Of a stretch of DNA of 64,000 bases, positions 32,568 through 43,904 are shown piece after piece. The position numbers and the translations under genes are program-made. Each line of letters opens with the position of its first letter. Positions within the stretch are counted from its first letter, which is position 1. The stretch comes from Mercenaria mercenaria (lineage: Eukaryota > Mollusca > Bivalvia > Venerida > Veneridae), in contig NC_069373.1 of the NCBI RefSeq assembly GCF_021730395.1, positions 44,172,501-44,236,500 on the forward strand, given 5' to 3'. Under the pieces are notes generated by a model. It was not told where the DNA came from and searched no databases. It worked only from the letters and a program-made list of their open reading frames with translations.

Positions 32568-34789
32568 TTTTAGATATTAGGTACAATTTTCCTCGGCGGG
32601 TCTTGCTGTGTGACGATGGGCCAGTAATTCTACTATCCAGTTGCCCACTGGTGACCGGACGAGCATACTGGATGTTCCAACTACGCATCGGCAGATTCTT
32701 AACGACCAACACAATCGTTACGAAATAAAAAAAAATCTGATGAAAAACTTGTACATTTTGATGAAAATACTTGTATATTTTTCAAAGTTTGGTGATAAGC
32801 ATTCCAAAGTTAACCCTGTCAAGGATGGTCCTATTTACTGACAAAACGATTAATTCAAGAATTTGAAAAACACGGATTTTTTGTCCTTATTCTTTGATAA
32901 ATAAGCGACCATAAATCTTCAAAGATACGAAATTAATCACAACTTACACTAATTTGTCAAGCGTTAAAGAGATCGTGATTAAATTCGTTATTCTGAACGA
33001 AAGAAAATCATTGACTAAAAGTGTTTTTTTTTTAACTAAAAATAAAGCAGTTAAGGGAATTGCGGTCGAAAAGAAAACTAACTTGCCAGCTGAATCTAGA
33101 TATATTCATAAAGATGGTTGAGGTCAAGGAAATTATCTAGGTCAGAACATTATAGTTCTGTATGCGATATTTCGGGTGAGTTATCCGTCAACTGCCCGGT
33201 AAGCTCAATTGATTTGAGCCCCGAGTTAGTGATAAGGTGGTCGTAGGTCTGAACATAAACTGGTTACTTAGGCCTACATCATTCCAATGACTAAGATAAA
33301 GACCGCAAGCCTACGGGGAATCGTAACACGCTGTTCTCTTACATGTAAGATTCTTAGCTAATCACTTGACGACTGAACCATTAGGGGACATGGAAGCACC
33401 ATAGGGTTTAATTAATAGAGCTGCTGACATCTGAACAGAAATGTTATGGTTGGACTATTCGGCTAGCGTAGCTCTCTTCAATCAACCGTTTGGGTGGTCC
33501 CTTGGAGTTTCCTTAAAGCGAGTAAAGCTGGAGTGTCGCCTGCTCACATTAGTTGTTGTTGTTCTTAAAAATTAAAAAAAATGTCAACAGTCTGTTCTAA
33601 GAGCTTAGAAGTCGGTCGCAATGGGGAAAAACTTGACCTAGTAAGTTTCAAATTGTCGCTGTCTGCGGTGAGTCGGTCTTCTCCAGCCGCAGATATACTG
33701 CTGCAATAATAGAGAAAGTCGGACACACTTGATTCATACCGTTTTTTGAGGTTGTTTAATGATCCATGTAATAACGTTATGTGTAATACTGAAGGGAAAT
33801 TGAATCACTGTGGCATATCATCATATTTTAATTTGCTTGGTAACCAAAATTATTCCGATTTTACGACTTCCAACAACAAAGCATGGTTGGTGTCTAACGT
33901 ACTATGTAATAGTCATGCAGCGAACAGACGTATCTTTTATCCCGGTTCGTTTTTTATTGCCGGGACTTTCTGAAACCGCCTTTCGTAAGGGATATTTCTA
34001 ATTTCACTCAAAAGTTTGTAATTCTACTCAAATTTCAACACTTCTTTGAAATGAGATATTCTTGATGAATATCGCCAGGTAACAAGTACATTACACTTTC
34101 TCTTACGTGTTTTTGATGAAGAAGGAAAAAACTTTCATTATTTGGATTGACAGTGTATGCAAGACGTAAATTTGAACGTGCGTAAATGAATTGGGTTTCC
34201 TGTATGCGGTAAGCCAATGAACATAAAACTGGCTCCGCCATCGCCACGCTAAATGCGGAAACTTTTTTTTTAGCTTAATCTATCAAAAGAGATCTGTGTA
34301 GGCTTTAATCCGTGAAACGGCTTAATCCAACGACTCCTAAGACAAAGCTATATATGTTACTTATAGTAAAACTAGGCCACGAGAGCCACGAGTAAGGATT
34401 AGTGTCAACATTGTAAGAGATCTCTAATGTGTCATACCCTACAAGCAATATCACAACAGATTTTTTGGCACTTCTTTCTCTTTATATTACATAGAAGATC
34501 AGATAATTGACTGATTTATATGATTAAATGTATACAATTTGTGCACCGGATTACAAAATACGCAAATAGACGTAACGTCGCAGTATTGTGACCTAATAAA
34601 ACAGAACTACTGCTAAAAATTACACGTAGATGTCCTATTTGTCTAGGCAAACAAAGAAAATCGGATTTGGTAGCAAGGTAAATACTAATAAAACTTTGTT
34701 TTATGATATTTTTCACAGAAAAAAAAGTGTTGTATAATTTATAGTTGGTTAATGCGGATGAATTAAATTTCAATTTTCACATTTATTTT
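32568..34789. other. Gene-free stretch upstream of the 801-codon gene
   Basis: No exon recognised. GC is slightly raised near 33190-33700. One stretch (about 33300-33385) vaguely resembles a decayed tRNA-type head on the minus strand, but it is too weak to call. Confidence 0.4.
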
Positions 34790-35465
34790 TATTTTCAGAT
34801 CGATGGAATACTAGACGTATATAACACAAAAAGTTGCCTGCACAAAGGACAAATTATTTTTTTGACAAAACATAGAAACCGGGGATCACCCGCAGCAGAC
34901 GACAATAAAATGTGGTCGGGCGACTGCCAAGAATTATAAATAAAACATCAATATTAATGATTACCACATTAACAATATAATTAGACAATTACAATAGAAC
35001 ACGTAATAAAATACGCGTTACATCTAAACGATAACCTATATATGGAATTGGATAGCATCACAAAAACCGCGATATAAGTTTAGACAAAGATCGAGCAGAC
35101 GAAAGAAGTTTCCCAGCGCCTCACAAGGGGGTCTTTGCTTTAGAAATCCAAAACAAATACGAGCAGAAAAGGGAATTGTTTTGCGGAGTTAAATAAACTG
35201 TAGGTGTTACGAGCAACCCCGATGATACACTCGATAGTAATTGTGATGATAAACATCGCAAATTACTCAACTGGAAGAATAACCAGCGATCTATAACAAT
35301 TGTGGGTAGATTTTCTAGTTTATAGTTTAGCCACTACAGAGTACTACCGTTTGTTATTCAAGCTGGATGTATAGTACGTATTGTGAGCGTTAAATACAAT
35401 ATTGTATTCCAGATTATTTTACGAGATTGTTTATATGAATATTATTATTGGAGATGTATAACTAA
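34790..35465 (+). other. Possible 5' UTR or promoter region of the 801-codon gene
   Basis: A splice-acceptor-like TTTTTATTTTCAG ends at about 34799. After it come 670 bases with no long ORF, up to an in-frame TAA immediately before the ATG at 35466. It could be a 5' UTR exon continuous with the coding exon, or the promoter. No TATA box can be pinned down. Confidence 0.35.
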
Positions 35466-37871
35466 ATGGAGATTATTGATGAAAAACAATTAACTGCTAG
35501 CGCCAGCTGTGAAGAAATACATGCTGAATGTAATGTAGTTATTGGACAATGTGAGACCGGCGTAGACACAACGGAATTGTGCGATAATCATCAGAATACA
35601 GATATGAAAGAAGAAATAGCGATTGCGAGGTCAGTGAGCACGAATGCTGAAATAAGCAACGGCGATGAAGATGATAATCCTTGTGTGAACATGTCTATAG
35701 ATTACTCAAAAGAAGAATCCGATTTTAGTGATTATGGAGAGGAAAATACTCGATGTCAACTCGCAAATCAAGCAGTCAGAGCTAAGCTATTAAGCAGTGT
35801 CGCTAATCCGGCTAATGGAAGCGATTCAAAATTAAGGGTGTCAGTGTTCGATCATAGGATTATACCAAAGAAATTTATAATTCCAAAGAAAGCAGAAGTT
35901 CGTTCTTCAGTTAGTAGTGCTATGGATACGGAACGTGGTAATAAGAATTTACGACCTAAGGATTTTGGATGTGATAACATAAAGGATAATAAACGTAAAA
36001 TGTCTAGTCTGTCTTATACGGTGCTAAAGGCTAGTAAACGATATAACCGTGAAAAAAGTTCGGATAAATCACCGAACAGTCCTAGTACGGAAGGTGACAA
36101 TGACGTAAGAACGCGCTTTGATATTCTACTCAGGAATTTAATTGGTGATGTGAATGATATGAAAGTGGAACCATCTCATGTGACTGTTTCTAGCGGATAT
36201 GAAAGTGATTATACTCAAAATCGAGAACTAGACAATAAACCTGGTAAGTCGATAAATCATACACAGCAACACGATCTAAATAAAGATAATCTCACGGGTA
36301 TCATCTCTGGTGTAAAATCAGTGAATTATTTATCTGAAACTGGTGCTAATGCTCATATGAATGCATCTTTACAAGGCAGTCATGGTTTTTCGTCACTGCC
36401 CGCATTTCCGACTCAAAATCAAGAAACTACGTCAGGTACATTGCAGCGGTGTGAAACTGGGGACGTTCCCCTCGTTAACCTAGCAAAACAAGAACGAGAT
36501 TCTCAGGGATTTTCTTACGCACAGAGGCACAATTATAAACTGACAAAGGTGACTAGATCAATGTATGAAATAATTCATGATCTTCAAAATGGAGAAAAAG
36601 CTACAGCAGACGGACGGAAACGTTCGAAAAAAGGGCGCCGATCATCACAAGAACAAAATTCCGGAACTGACGGAAATGCATCCGCGCGAGAAATGAGGCC
36701 GCGTGGGAGGGTGCAATCAAGTAATTCAATTTTGGATAATCAGGCTGACCAAGCGTTCGCAAATAAGCAGCTTGATGTGAACACGTCATCTATTTCGGGT
36801 GCAGTTGTAAGGTGTGTGAGACGCCCGCTGTGCAATGAATCCCAGTCCATTCAACGCAATCTCCCCCATACCGAGATCAGCAACAGATTAGTTACTTCAC
36901 CCGCTAACAATAATTGTAATAAGGTTCAAAATGACTTGAGAAATCTTTTATGTGGCACGTCTGATGTGACGTCGTCAAGTGCTGACAATCATGAACATCA
37001 AGTGGATTTTAATGCGTTATCAGGTGGCAATAACACGCTGAGCAATATCTCAAGTACGGTGAACGGTCATGTAGACACTGGATTTAATCATACGGGCGTT
37101 TCAATTAGCAATGAACTTAACACGACCCAGGGTCAAAGAAGACCCACACTTAACGAACAGTTCATGAATAGACCAAAACCTGATGATCATGTTTACGAAA
37201 CAATTCCAGGGGATGAAAAATTTTATGAAGAGTGGAAGAAAATGAGAGCAAATCCGAAAATTCCAAAAATAAGACGTTTCACAACAATTCCCGATCTTCC
37301 CGGGACTTTTATTCCAAAAGAACCTCCAGCACTACCTGAACGAAAATACCTCAATTCTAATGAACCTCAAAACAAGGACACAGATAATTACATTTTCATG
37401 GGTGACGTAAATTCAAATTTTCCCGCCAAAATAAACTTGAATCCCGAACGTTCCGATTCAGGCTATGCTTCAGTGGCTTCAGGCAAAATGTTGGAAAGGA
37501 TTCAGTTTTATGGATATCCATACCCCCTCCCTGAAGATGGCGCGTCACAAATCGGAAGACACGATGAAACGTCGGATGGTTATTGCAGTATTGATAACCT
37601 ATCGTTGCTTCGCGAGAATATCTCAGACATGTCGTTTCCGGAAATCCCGTCACGTGACTGGCGGATTTCGAACACGAACAGTTTACCGCGTCTACCACCG
37701 CAGAGAAATGACTACTTTTTAAGCCCTATGAATAAAGAGGAATATAGAAAGAATTTCTCAGAAGTGTCACGTGGACCTCACAGACAAATGTCACGTGACA
37801 AAAATTTTGAAATGGACCAAACGTTATTTGATGAACCTAAAAAACCTGTTTTCCAAGCAACTTACGTTTAA
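35466..37871 (+). CDS. Unrecognised 801-aa protein, probably disordered, with tyrosine and SH3-ligand motifs
   Basis: A single uninterrupted ORF, ATG at 35466 with an in-frame TAA directly upstream (so the start is well bounded), stop TAA at 37869-37871. No signal peptide, membrane segment or folded domain was recognised. Composition is Asn/Ser/Asp-rich, typical of disorder. Visible motifs: a basic cluster RKRSKKGRR (about 384-392, possible nuclear signal); VYETIPGDEKFYEEWKKM (about 576-593); a class II SH3 ligand PALPER (621-626); a YxxM-type YIFM (642-645, the form bound by PI3-kinase SH2 domains when phosphorylated); GYASV (666-670), GYCSI (705-709) and DYFLSP (749-754). The C-terminal third looks like a docking tail for SH2/SH3 proteins, which is inference. 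It is intronless in this frame, either a single-exon gene or the large last exon. Confidence 0.8.
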   Translation: MEIIDEKQLTASASCEEIHAECNVVIGQCETGVDTTELCDNHQNTDMKEEIAIARSVSTNAEISNGDEDDNPCVNMSIDYSKEESDFSDYGEENTRCQLANQAVRAKLLSSVANPANGSDSKLRVSVFDHRIIPKKFIIPKKAEVRSSVSSAMDTERGNKNLRPKDFGCDNIKDNKRKMSSLSYTVLKASKRYNREKSSDKSPNSPSTEGDNDVRTRFDILLRNLIGDVNDMKVEPSHVTVSSGYESDYTQNRELDNKPGKSINHTQQHDLNKDNLTGIISGVKSVNYLSETGANAHMNASLQGSHGFSSLPAFPTQNQETTSGTLQRCETGDVPLVNLAKQERDSQGFSYAQRHNYKLTKVTRSMYEIIHDLQNGEKATADGRKRSKKGRRSSQEQNSGTDGNASAREMRPRGRVQSSNSILDNQADQAFANKQLDVNTSSISGAVVRCVRRPLCNESQSIQRNLPHTEISNRLVTSPANNNCNKVQNDLRNLLCGTSDVTSSSADNHEHQVDFNALSGGNNTLSNISSTVNGHVDTGFNHTGVSISNELNTTQGQRRPTLNEQFMNRPKPDDHVYETIPGDEKFYEEWKKMRANPKIPKIRRFTTIPDLPGTFIPKEPPALPERKYLNSNEPQNKDTDNYIFMGDVNSNFPAKINLNPERSDSGYASVASGKMLERIQFYGYPYPLPEDGASQIGRHDETSDGYCSIDNLSLLRENISDMSFPEIPSRDWRISNTNSLPRLPPQRNDYFLSPMNKEEYRKNFSEVSRGPHRQMSRDKNFEMDQTLFDEPKKPVFQATYV

Positions 37872-38917
37872 AACTTGTGGAAATCATTAACATTTCGTGA
37901 GCATTTTTGTACATGCATTTATTAGATCTATAAACAAAATGTTCAAAATTTATTTATTTCGATGGTGCTTAGGTTACAAATATTAGTTGTCAAGTCCTCT
38001 TGAACTGTCATGTATTGTACATTTAGTTGTTTTGTAATAATATAAACCTTTATTGCAAAAGGACTGTTTATGAAAACTAGCAAGTGCATTTTTTAGCCTT
38101 AATAAATTAAATACCATTTTCGCACTCTATTGAAAACTGGAAATTCTTTCATTACCATGAAATCAATTTCTAAAATAAATTCCTTTTTTCAAAATCAATC
38201 AAAGAAAATAAGGTATAAACTGCATGATGCATTAGTTTTTAATGATATTATAATGTTACAATATACTCTTGCACTGCGTCACTGAACCACAAAAATAAAA
38301 TGCAGGTGCTCTTTTTTATTAAACTAAATGAAATATAGTATAACAGTACAATACAAAACACTTGCCTTACAAAATTGCGAGAATTTAAATTACTGCTATC
38401 AAATACAATAAAGGATGCTTTTATGACACAATTTGAAAGTATTGTCTAGGTAATTTTCAGCTTCACACCTGCCCCTGTATCAAACTACTCGCCGGTAGCA
38501 TAACACTGAAATTTCTACATAACTTCTGTATGAAAATGTTACTTATACATGTTGTAATAAATTGTTACTATGATTTTATTATTGTCTTTTCATTTCAGTG
38601 AATTTGCTTTTTTAATGGTATAAACTAACAATAAATTATAAATGTGCAATAAAAGTCACAAGAAAGTTTACATTTTCTCCCTTAAAAGTGTGGGAAACAG
38701 AGGTGACACTTTTTACTTATACTGTCATTAAAAAAAAACTTTCGAAACAATTATAGAATAGGTATTTACTTAAAATGTCATTTAAAACAAAGCTGTTCAG
38801 CACAAGACTCATAAAATTAATAAGCATTGATTAAAACATTAAACATATCATAAATACTTTAAGCATTAATAGATTTGTTTGAAGTCTAGTACATAATTAT
38901 TGTCTAGCAATTATTCT
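37872..38917 (+). other. Probable 3' UTR and flank of the 801-codon gene
   Basis: AT-rich, no ORF. AATAAA at 38101-38106, about 230 bases after the stop, is a plausible polyadenylation signal. Further similar signals follow (CAATAAA-type near 38650). Confidence 0.4.
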
Positions 38918-39066
38918 GTGGGCCTCTACGGCCAAGTGAGTAAGGTCTCTGATTTTAAATCACGTGCCCCTCACCTCTGTGGGTTCAAACCCTACTTAGG
39001 TCATCATGTGTAAAAAGCTGTCCAGCTTGCTTGCAGTGTCAAGTCAGTGGTTCAATCCATGTGCCT
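38918..39066 (+). mobile_element. tRNA-derived SINE, 5' part
   Basis: The head resembles a long-variable-arm tRNA: A box GGCCAAGTGAGTAAGG, a GATTTTAAATCACGTGCCCC region, then B box GTGGGTTCAAACCC. The body follows with CTGTCCAGCTTGCTTGCAG and GTCAGTGGTTCAATCCA. The same body occurs inversely at 43535-43715 and 58690-58850. Truncated before the tail. Confidence 0.6.
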
Positions 39067-39141
39067 GTTCATGTCTGAAATTATATCCAACTTTAAGTTC
39101 TCATATGCTATGTCTAGGGCTATGTCAGTGTGTCTTTAAAA

Positions 39142-39316
39142 TAACCCTTACCCTGCTAAATTTCTATAATGAACTTGTCCATCCTTCAATTTGGACAGTA
39201 CCATTAACTGTTAAAAGGGGTGCTTACCAAAAAGATACTAACTGAATGGCGAACAGTGCAGACCATGGTCTGGTCACAAAGGCAGAATCACTTGCCGCCT
39301 ACAGGCTAAGGGTTAA
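39142..39316. repeat. Dispersed TIR element R, copy 1
   Basis: Begins TAACCCTTACCCTGCTAAATT and ends CAGGCTAAGGGTTAA, forming short terminal inverted repeats. Interior phrases CATTAACTGTTAAAAGGGGTG and GTGCAGACCATG are shared with the other R copies. A MITE-like element with no coding capacity. Part of the usual interior is missing here. Confidence 0.65.
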
Positions 39317-40112
39317 AACTCGGCACACAACAAAAAAGACCGAAAATATTTTGGTCATCTTTTGATGTCTGTATTTGTCTTCTAAATCTATTATGTTTTT
39401 AAATCTGCACTGAGTTTCATTTATTGATAGTGGTTGAGGACCACATTTTTGTGGTCTGTATAGCTGTGGTAATTTGAATATTTTTTCAACCTGAATTTTA
39501 AAAGCTTAAAATTTCTTTGCCTTCAGGCGGACATTGATAAACATTTACATGCATTTAACTTAACCTTGTAACCTACACCTGGTCTGTGAGCGCTTAATTT
39601 ATTTCAAGAAAAATTTAAAGAAAATGACAAAAAATGACTCAGTATTATATTCACACTAATATTTTATTCAAATGCATTTCTAATAAACCACATTGTCACA
39701 TATTTTACGTGCACATGCATTTAGACATTTTTAATTTATAAGAAAAAAGATTTTTAATATATAGTTACAGCCTATTAAATTCTAAATAGTGTATAATTGC
39801 AAAAAGTGAAGATGACAAGGATTTGTAACATATTTTGAGTATGTGTAAATATTAAAATCCACTAATATAGTAGCTTAACAGACATGAAATATTTATCAAT
39901 CAATGTGACCATTGCACACAAAAACATTAATATATTGCCACATCAATGTACTCTACCTCTTACTGTCAGTAACTGAGTCATCAAACTGAAAAGAATTATC
40001 TAGCTGATCAAATTTTTCAACATTTTTTTTTGTCTTTCAGATCCTTTGAATAAATATGTGTCTCCTAGATGTATATTTTGATTTTTTTGTCATTAAAGAC
40101 AGATTTTGCATT
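39317..40112. other. Gene-free AT-rich stretch
   Basis: Nothing recognised. Confidence 0.45.
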
Positions 40113-40325
40113 TACCCTTTAAGCCTATTGGCGGCAAATGATTTTGCCTTTGCGACCAGTGCAAACCAAGATCAGCCTACACATCCATGCAGGCTGATCA
40201 TGGTCTGCACTGTTCACTTTTCAGTCAGTAAATTTTCAGTGAACACCCCATCGAGTAATAAGTGGTATTGCCCAACTTGAATAATGGACTAGTCCATTAT
40301 AGAAATTTAGCAGGCTAATGGTTAA
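40113..40325. repeat. Dispersed TIR element R, copy 2
   Basis: One of the fullest copies: it starts ACCCTTTAAGCCTATTGGCGG and ends AGCAGGCTAATGGTTAAA. The interior has GATCAGCCTACACATCC, CATGCAGGCTGATCATGG (a hairpin-forming pair) and GTCAGTAAATTTTCAGTGAAC. Opposite orientation to copy 1. Confidence 0.7.
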
Positions 40326-41144
40326 ATAAAGCTTTCATAAAAAATTAAAAATCATATTAATAACCTTACTGACATCCAAAATTTGAAAGTAACACTGTGT
40401 AGCGTAAAAAACAATGTTTTCAATGGAGAACCTGTAATGACACTTTCACTGCTTTTGTAAAATGTTTGCATCAAACTACCGATATGAGAAAATGACAGTT
40501 TTCATGATTTCACAAAACTGTGAATATCATTCTGCAAAATCAGCCCTTTTAATGATTCTACACATACTTGTAATGCTTAACGTGTCAGAAATATTAGTTT
40601 GAACTCGGTGATAAAGCCTGAAAAAAATACTCGCAAACTGTCTTTCGCAGACGCCCCTGATAAGCGACTATATTGCACCTTTCAAGACAAAATTGACAAA
40701 TCTTCTACAAATATTTATTGATCGAATTAAATTAGACAGAAAACTGGAACCAAATATTTATGTATCATTGACATATAATGATAATCCGACCTAATCCCCT
40801 CGATTACAAATAACATGAAATACAAGGATCAGTGTAAAAATGTATCCCCTGTCTGAAGTGGAATAAAAGGTTAAATTAATCCTGCTTATCCAACTGTGTA
40901 TTGAGAAAAACAAAACCGCAAAAACTGGACAAAATTGAATAAATAAATCTTGCTTTATCACTGACCATGATTAAAGGGTTAGAGAAAAAGTTTGAGAAAG
41001 TTTGAAATTGAAAAATAAAACTATTCGGAAAATCGTTTGTTGTGGTTTTATGTAAGAGTCTTTTTGTAATACATTTAAATAACCAATAGCTCTCATGTAT
41101 ATCAGTTTCGTCTAACATCAAAGTAAACTAGAGCTACTTTTGAG
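40326..41144. other. Gene-free AT-rich stretch
   Basis: Nothing recognised. Confidence 0.45.
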
Positions 41145-41909
41145 AAAAGCGCATGTCTCCCACAACTGCCTAATCATCTAAACACTAAGTCAGTGTTTTT
41201 ATACTATTTAGTCACAACAAATATACCTTTGAAGAGTAAAATGGCTGATTTTCAGTAATTCAAGGGCCATAATTCTGAAGTGCCTAAGCCAATTTTGCTA
41301 GTTATCGAACCTGGGAGAGGAATTATGGTCATACACATTTTGTTTAAGTTTGGTGAAGATCGGATAAAAAATGTTTGACTTGGAGTGCGGACAAGATCAA
41401 TGGTTTTTGGTGCATGTTTGAGAATGAAGACTTCAGCATTTTTATGAGTCTAGGTGATTCATTAGTTATTGTCAAGGGCCATAATTCCGAAGTGTCTTAA
41501 CCGATTTGGCTAGTTATCGAACTTGGCCAAGGTCTTATTTGCAAACACATTTTGTTCGAGTTTGGTGAAGATCGGATACGAAATGTTTAACTTAGAGTGC
41601 AGACAAAATTAATGGTTTTTGGTGCATGTTTGAGAATGAAGACTTCAGCATTCTTATGCATCTAGGTGATTCATAAATTATTGTCAAGGGCCATAATTCC
41701 GAAGTGTCTTGGCCGATTTAGCTATTTATCGAACTTGGCTGAGGTCTTATGGTCAAACACATTTTGTTTAAGTTTGGTGAAAATCGGATGAGAAATGTTT
41801 GACTTAGAGTGCGGACAAGCTTTGTGACAGACAGACAGACAGACAGACACACACACAGACTGGAGTAAATCAAAATGTCTCCCACACCACTGTGTGGTGG
41901 GAGACATAA
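41145..41909 (+). mobile_element. Palindrome-ended tandem-repeat element, family H copy 1
   Basis: Starts AAAAGCGCATGTCTCCCAC. It ends with the same motif in a long hairpin, ATGTCTCCCAC (41875-41885) opposite GTGGGAGACAT (41897-41907), then AATAA. The core has units with a 212-bp period (CAAGGGCCATAATTC at 41261, 41473 and 41685). A (GACA)n and (AC)n patch at 41825-41850 precedes the hairpin. A second copy of the ends with an unrelated core lies at 51315-52127. Confidence 0.65.
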
Positions 41910-43326
41910 TAAAATACCAAATGTGTACAAACTATCTTTACAAGTGATTTTATAATCTTTCAACTCCCTAAATCCCCCCACCCTCACCCCCGTCCCCTCC
42001 CTCCCCTCCACTGTCCCCAAGACTGAATTTTTTATCAGGAAAACTGCAACATCAAATCATTACAATGAGCATATCATCTGGCACTGAGGATCAAACCCTG
42101 CCATCCCTTATCTCCATGTGGAGTTACATGGAAGCATGACCATTAAAAAACTGCTATCACATTATAAAATGATCTACACAATATAAAACAATAACTATAT
42201 TCTCTGCAAGTCCCATCAATGTAGCTCAAAGTAACAAAGCGTGAGTAACGCATGAGTGATTACAGTTGTATTGCGCGTGACCCCTGACTATGGACCAATG
42301 CAAATGCGACTTTCGCTTTCAAGTTTAGCCTGTTTACTATATTTTCTTTGCTTCAAGAAAGAGCTGAAGGTTGTCTGGTTGTCAAAAACATAAGGAAATT
42401 GTCATGTACTAAGTAAGAAAAAGTAAATTCTGAAAAGAAATTCAGGAAACTGATAAGTTACTAAAATGCCATCTGAAATACTACTGAAAACATTTAAACC
42501 TAATAAAACAAGCCTGAAGACAATTATTTTTCAACTCAATTTGAACTACATGTACATCCAGTGCATTAAAACCTGATCTATCTCATCAAGTACATTAACA
42601 TACTTTAGATACCACACATTCCAACAAGAAAATATATACTTGTCAAACTACCAGGTGAAGAAATACCAATACAGATAATATACCCGGCATTTACATTTGT
42701 ATCTAAATTGAACCTTCATAAGTAAATAAGTTTTGAACTTATTTTTTTAATGTATGATTTACAAATTCTATTCCTTGACATGTTATTAGGAAAATAAATG
42801 AGCCTTGATGAAACTGGTTATCTAAATATATACCTGTATGAAAATAAAAATTATAGTGTAATAATTCTTAAGAAAATATGAATTTTAACATGTTAATCAT
42901 AAAATGTGTATATTCCAAATGTCACTCAGAACATAAAATTGCTTTCCCATTTTTTTTTCTTTTGACAACCAAAAAATAAACCACCAACACAATCTTGTTA
43001 AAATGAACACTAGTTATCTTGTATTGTTATAAAAATGCTATATATCTAAGGTATAGGCTTTTTATCTTTATTTAAGATTCATTTAGGACAAAAAGGTCAG
43101 GGTTAGGTGAATCATATCTTACACCTCTCCCCCCACCCCCTCATCTACTACTGAAAAGAGTTCCTTCCTTTCTCATTCTTAAAATATATAAAAGACCGCC
43201 TTTCCACTGAAAGTGATTACATACCTTGTTTGTTTTTAATATAAACATTCCACCTCAAGCAAAATGCATCTTATTTTGTTCATCTGTCTGTCTATCTTAT
43301 TTAGTCTTATATAAGCTTTGGTGATT
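41910..43326. other. Gene-free stretch
   Basis: Nothing recognised. A less AT-rich patch near 42235-42320 contains CCAAT- and octamer-like words but no adjoining gene, so no promoter is called. Confidence 0.4.
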
Positions 43327-43534
43327 TACCTTTAGTCTGCTGGCAGCAACTGATTCTACCTTTACCAGTGCAGACCAAGATCAGCCCAAACATCTGTGCA
43401 GTCTGATCATGGTCTGCACTGTTCTCTATTCAGTCAGTATATTTTCAGTGAACACCCCTTTGAATAATAACTGATACTGTCCAAATTGAGTGATGGACCA
43501 GTTCATTTCAGAAATTCAGCAGGGTCAAGGTTAA
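43327..43534. repeat. Dispersed TIR element R, copy 3
   Basis: Starts ACCTTTAGTCTGCTGGCAGC and ends CAGCAGGGTCAAGGTTAAA. Shares GTGCAGACCAAGATCAGCCC and TCAGTCAGTATATTTTCAGTG with copy 2. Confidence 0.7.
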
Positions 43535-43715
43535 AGAAGACCCAGGATGTCCCTCTGTGCATTATTTCATGCATGAATGGACACACTGGTAGAACCACAG
43601 ACCTTCCATAAGCCAGATGGATAGTTTCCTCACATGAAAGAATTCCATAACACCAAACCACAGAGAGAAATTGACTTGAAGTGATTCAGCAACAGAAGCC
43701 ACTCCCTTAAAGTCA
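43535..43715 (-). mobile_element. SINE body fragment lying between two R copies
   Basis: The inverse reads GGCTTATGGAAGGTCTGTGG then TTCTACC and GCATGAAATAATGCACAGAG, the body of a common molluscan SINE also seen at 58690-58850. It fills the gap between R copies 3 and 4. Confidence 0.55.
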
Positions 43716-43724
43716 CTACATCAT

Positions 43725-43904
43725 TAGCCTTTAGCCTGATGGCAGCAAGTGATTTTGCCTTTGCGACCAGTCTGATCATGGTCTGCACTGTTTGCTATTC
43801 AGGCAGTAATTTTTCAGTGAACCCCACTTTGATTAATAAATGGTATTTGCCGGAATTGAAAGATGGTCCAGTTCATTTTAGAAATTTAGCAGGCTAAAGG
43901 TTAG
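43725..43904. repeat. Dispersed TIR element R, copy 4
   Basis: Starts GCCTTTAGCCTGATGGCAGC and ends AGCAGGCTAAAGGTTAG. Some interior is deleted relative to copy 2 (the hairpin pair is reduced to GTCTGATCATGGTCTGCAC). Confidence 0.65.

Noticed and set aside
33300-33385. Possible tRNA-like head on the minus strand
   Set aside because: The A- and B-box matches are too poor and no SINE body follows.
42235-42320. Promoter-like patch with CCAAT and octamer-like words
   Set aside because: No gene start on either side; such short words are expected by chance.
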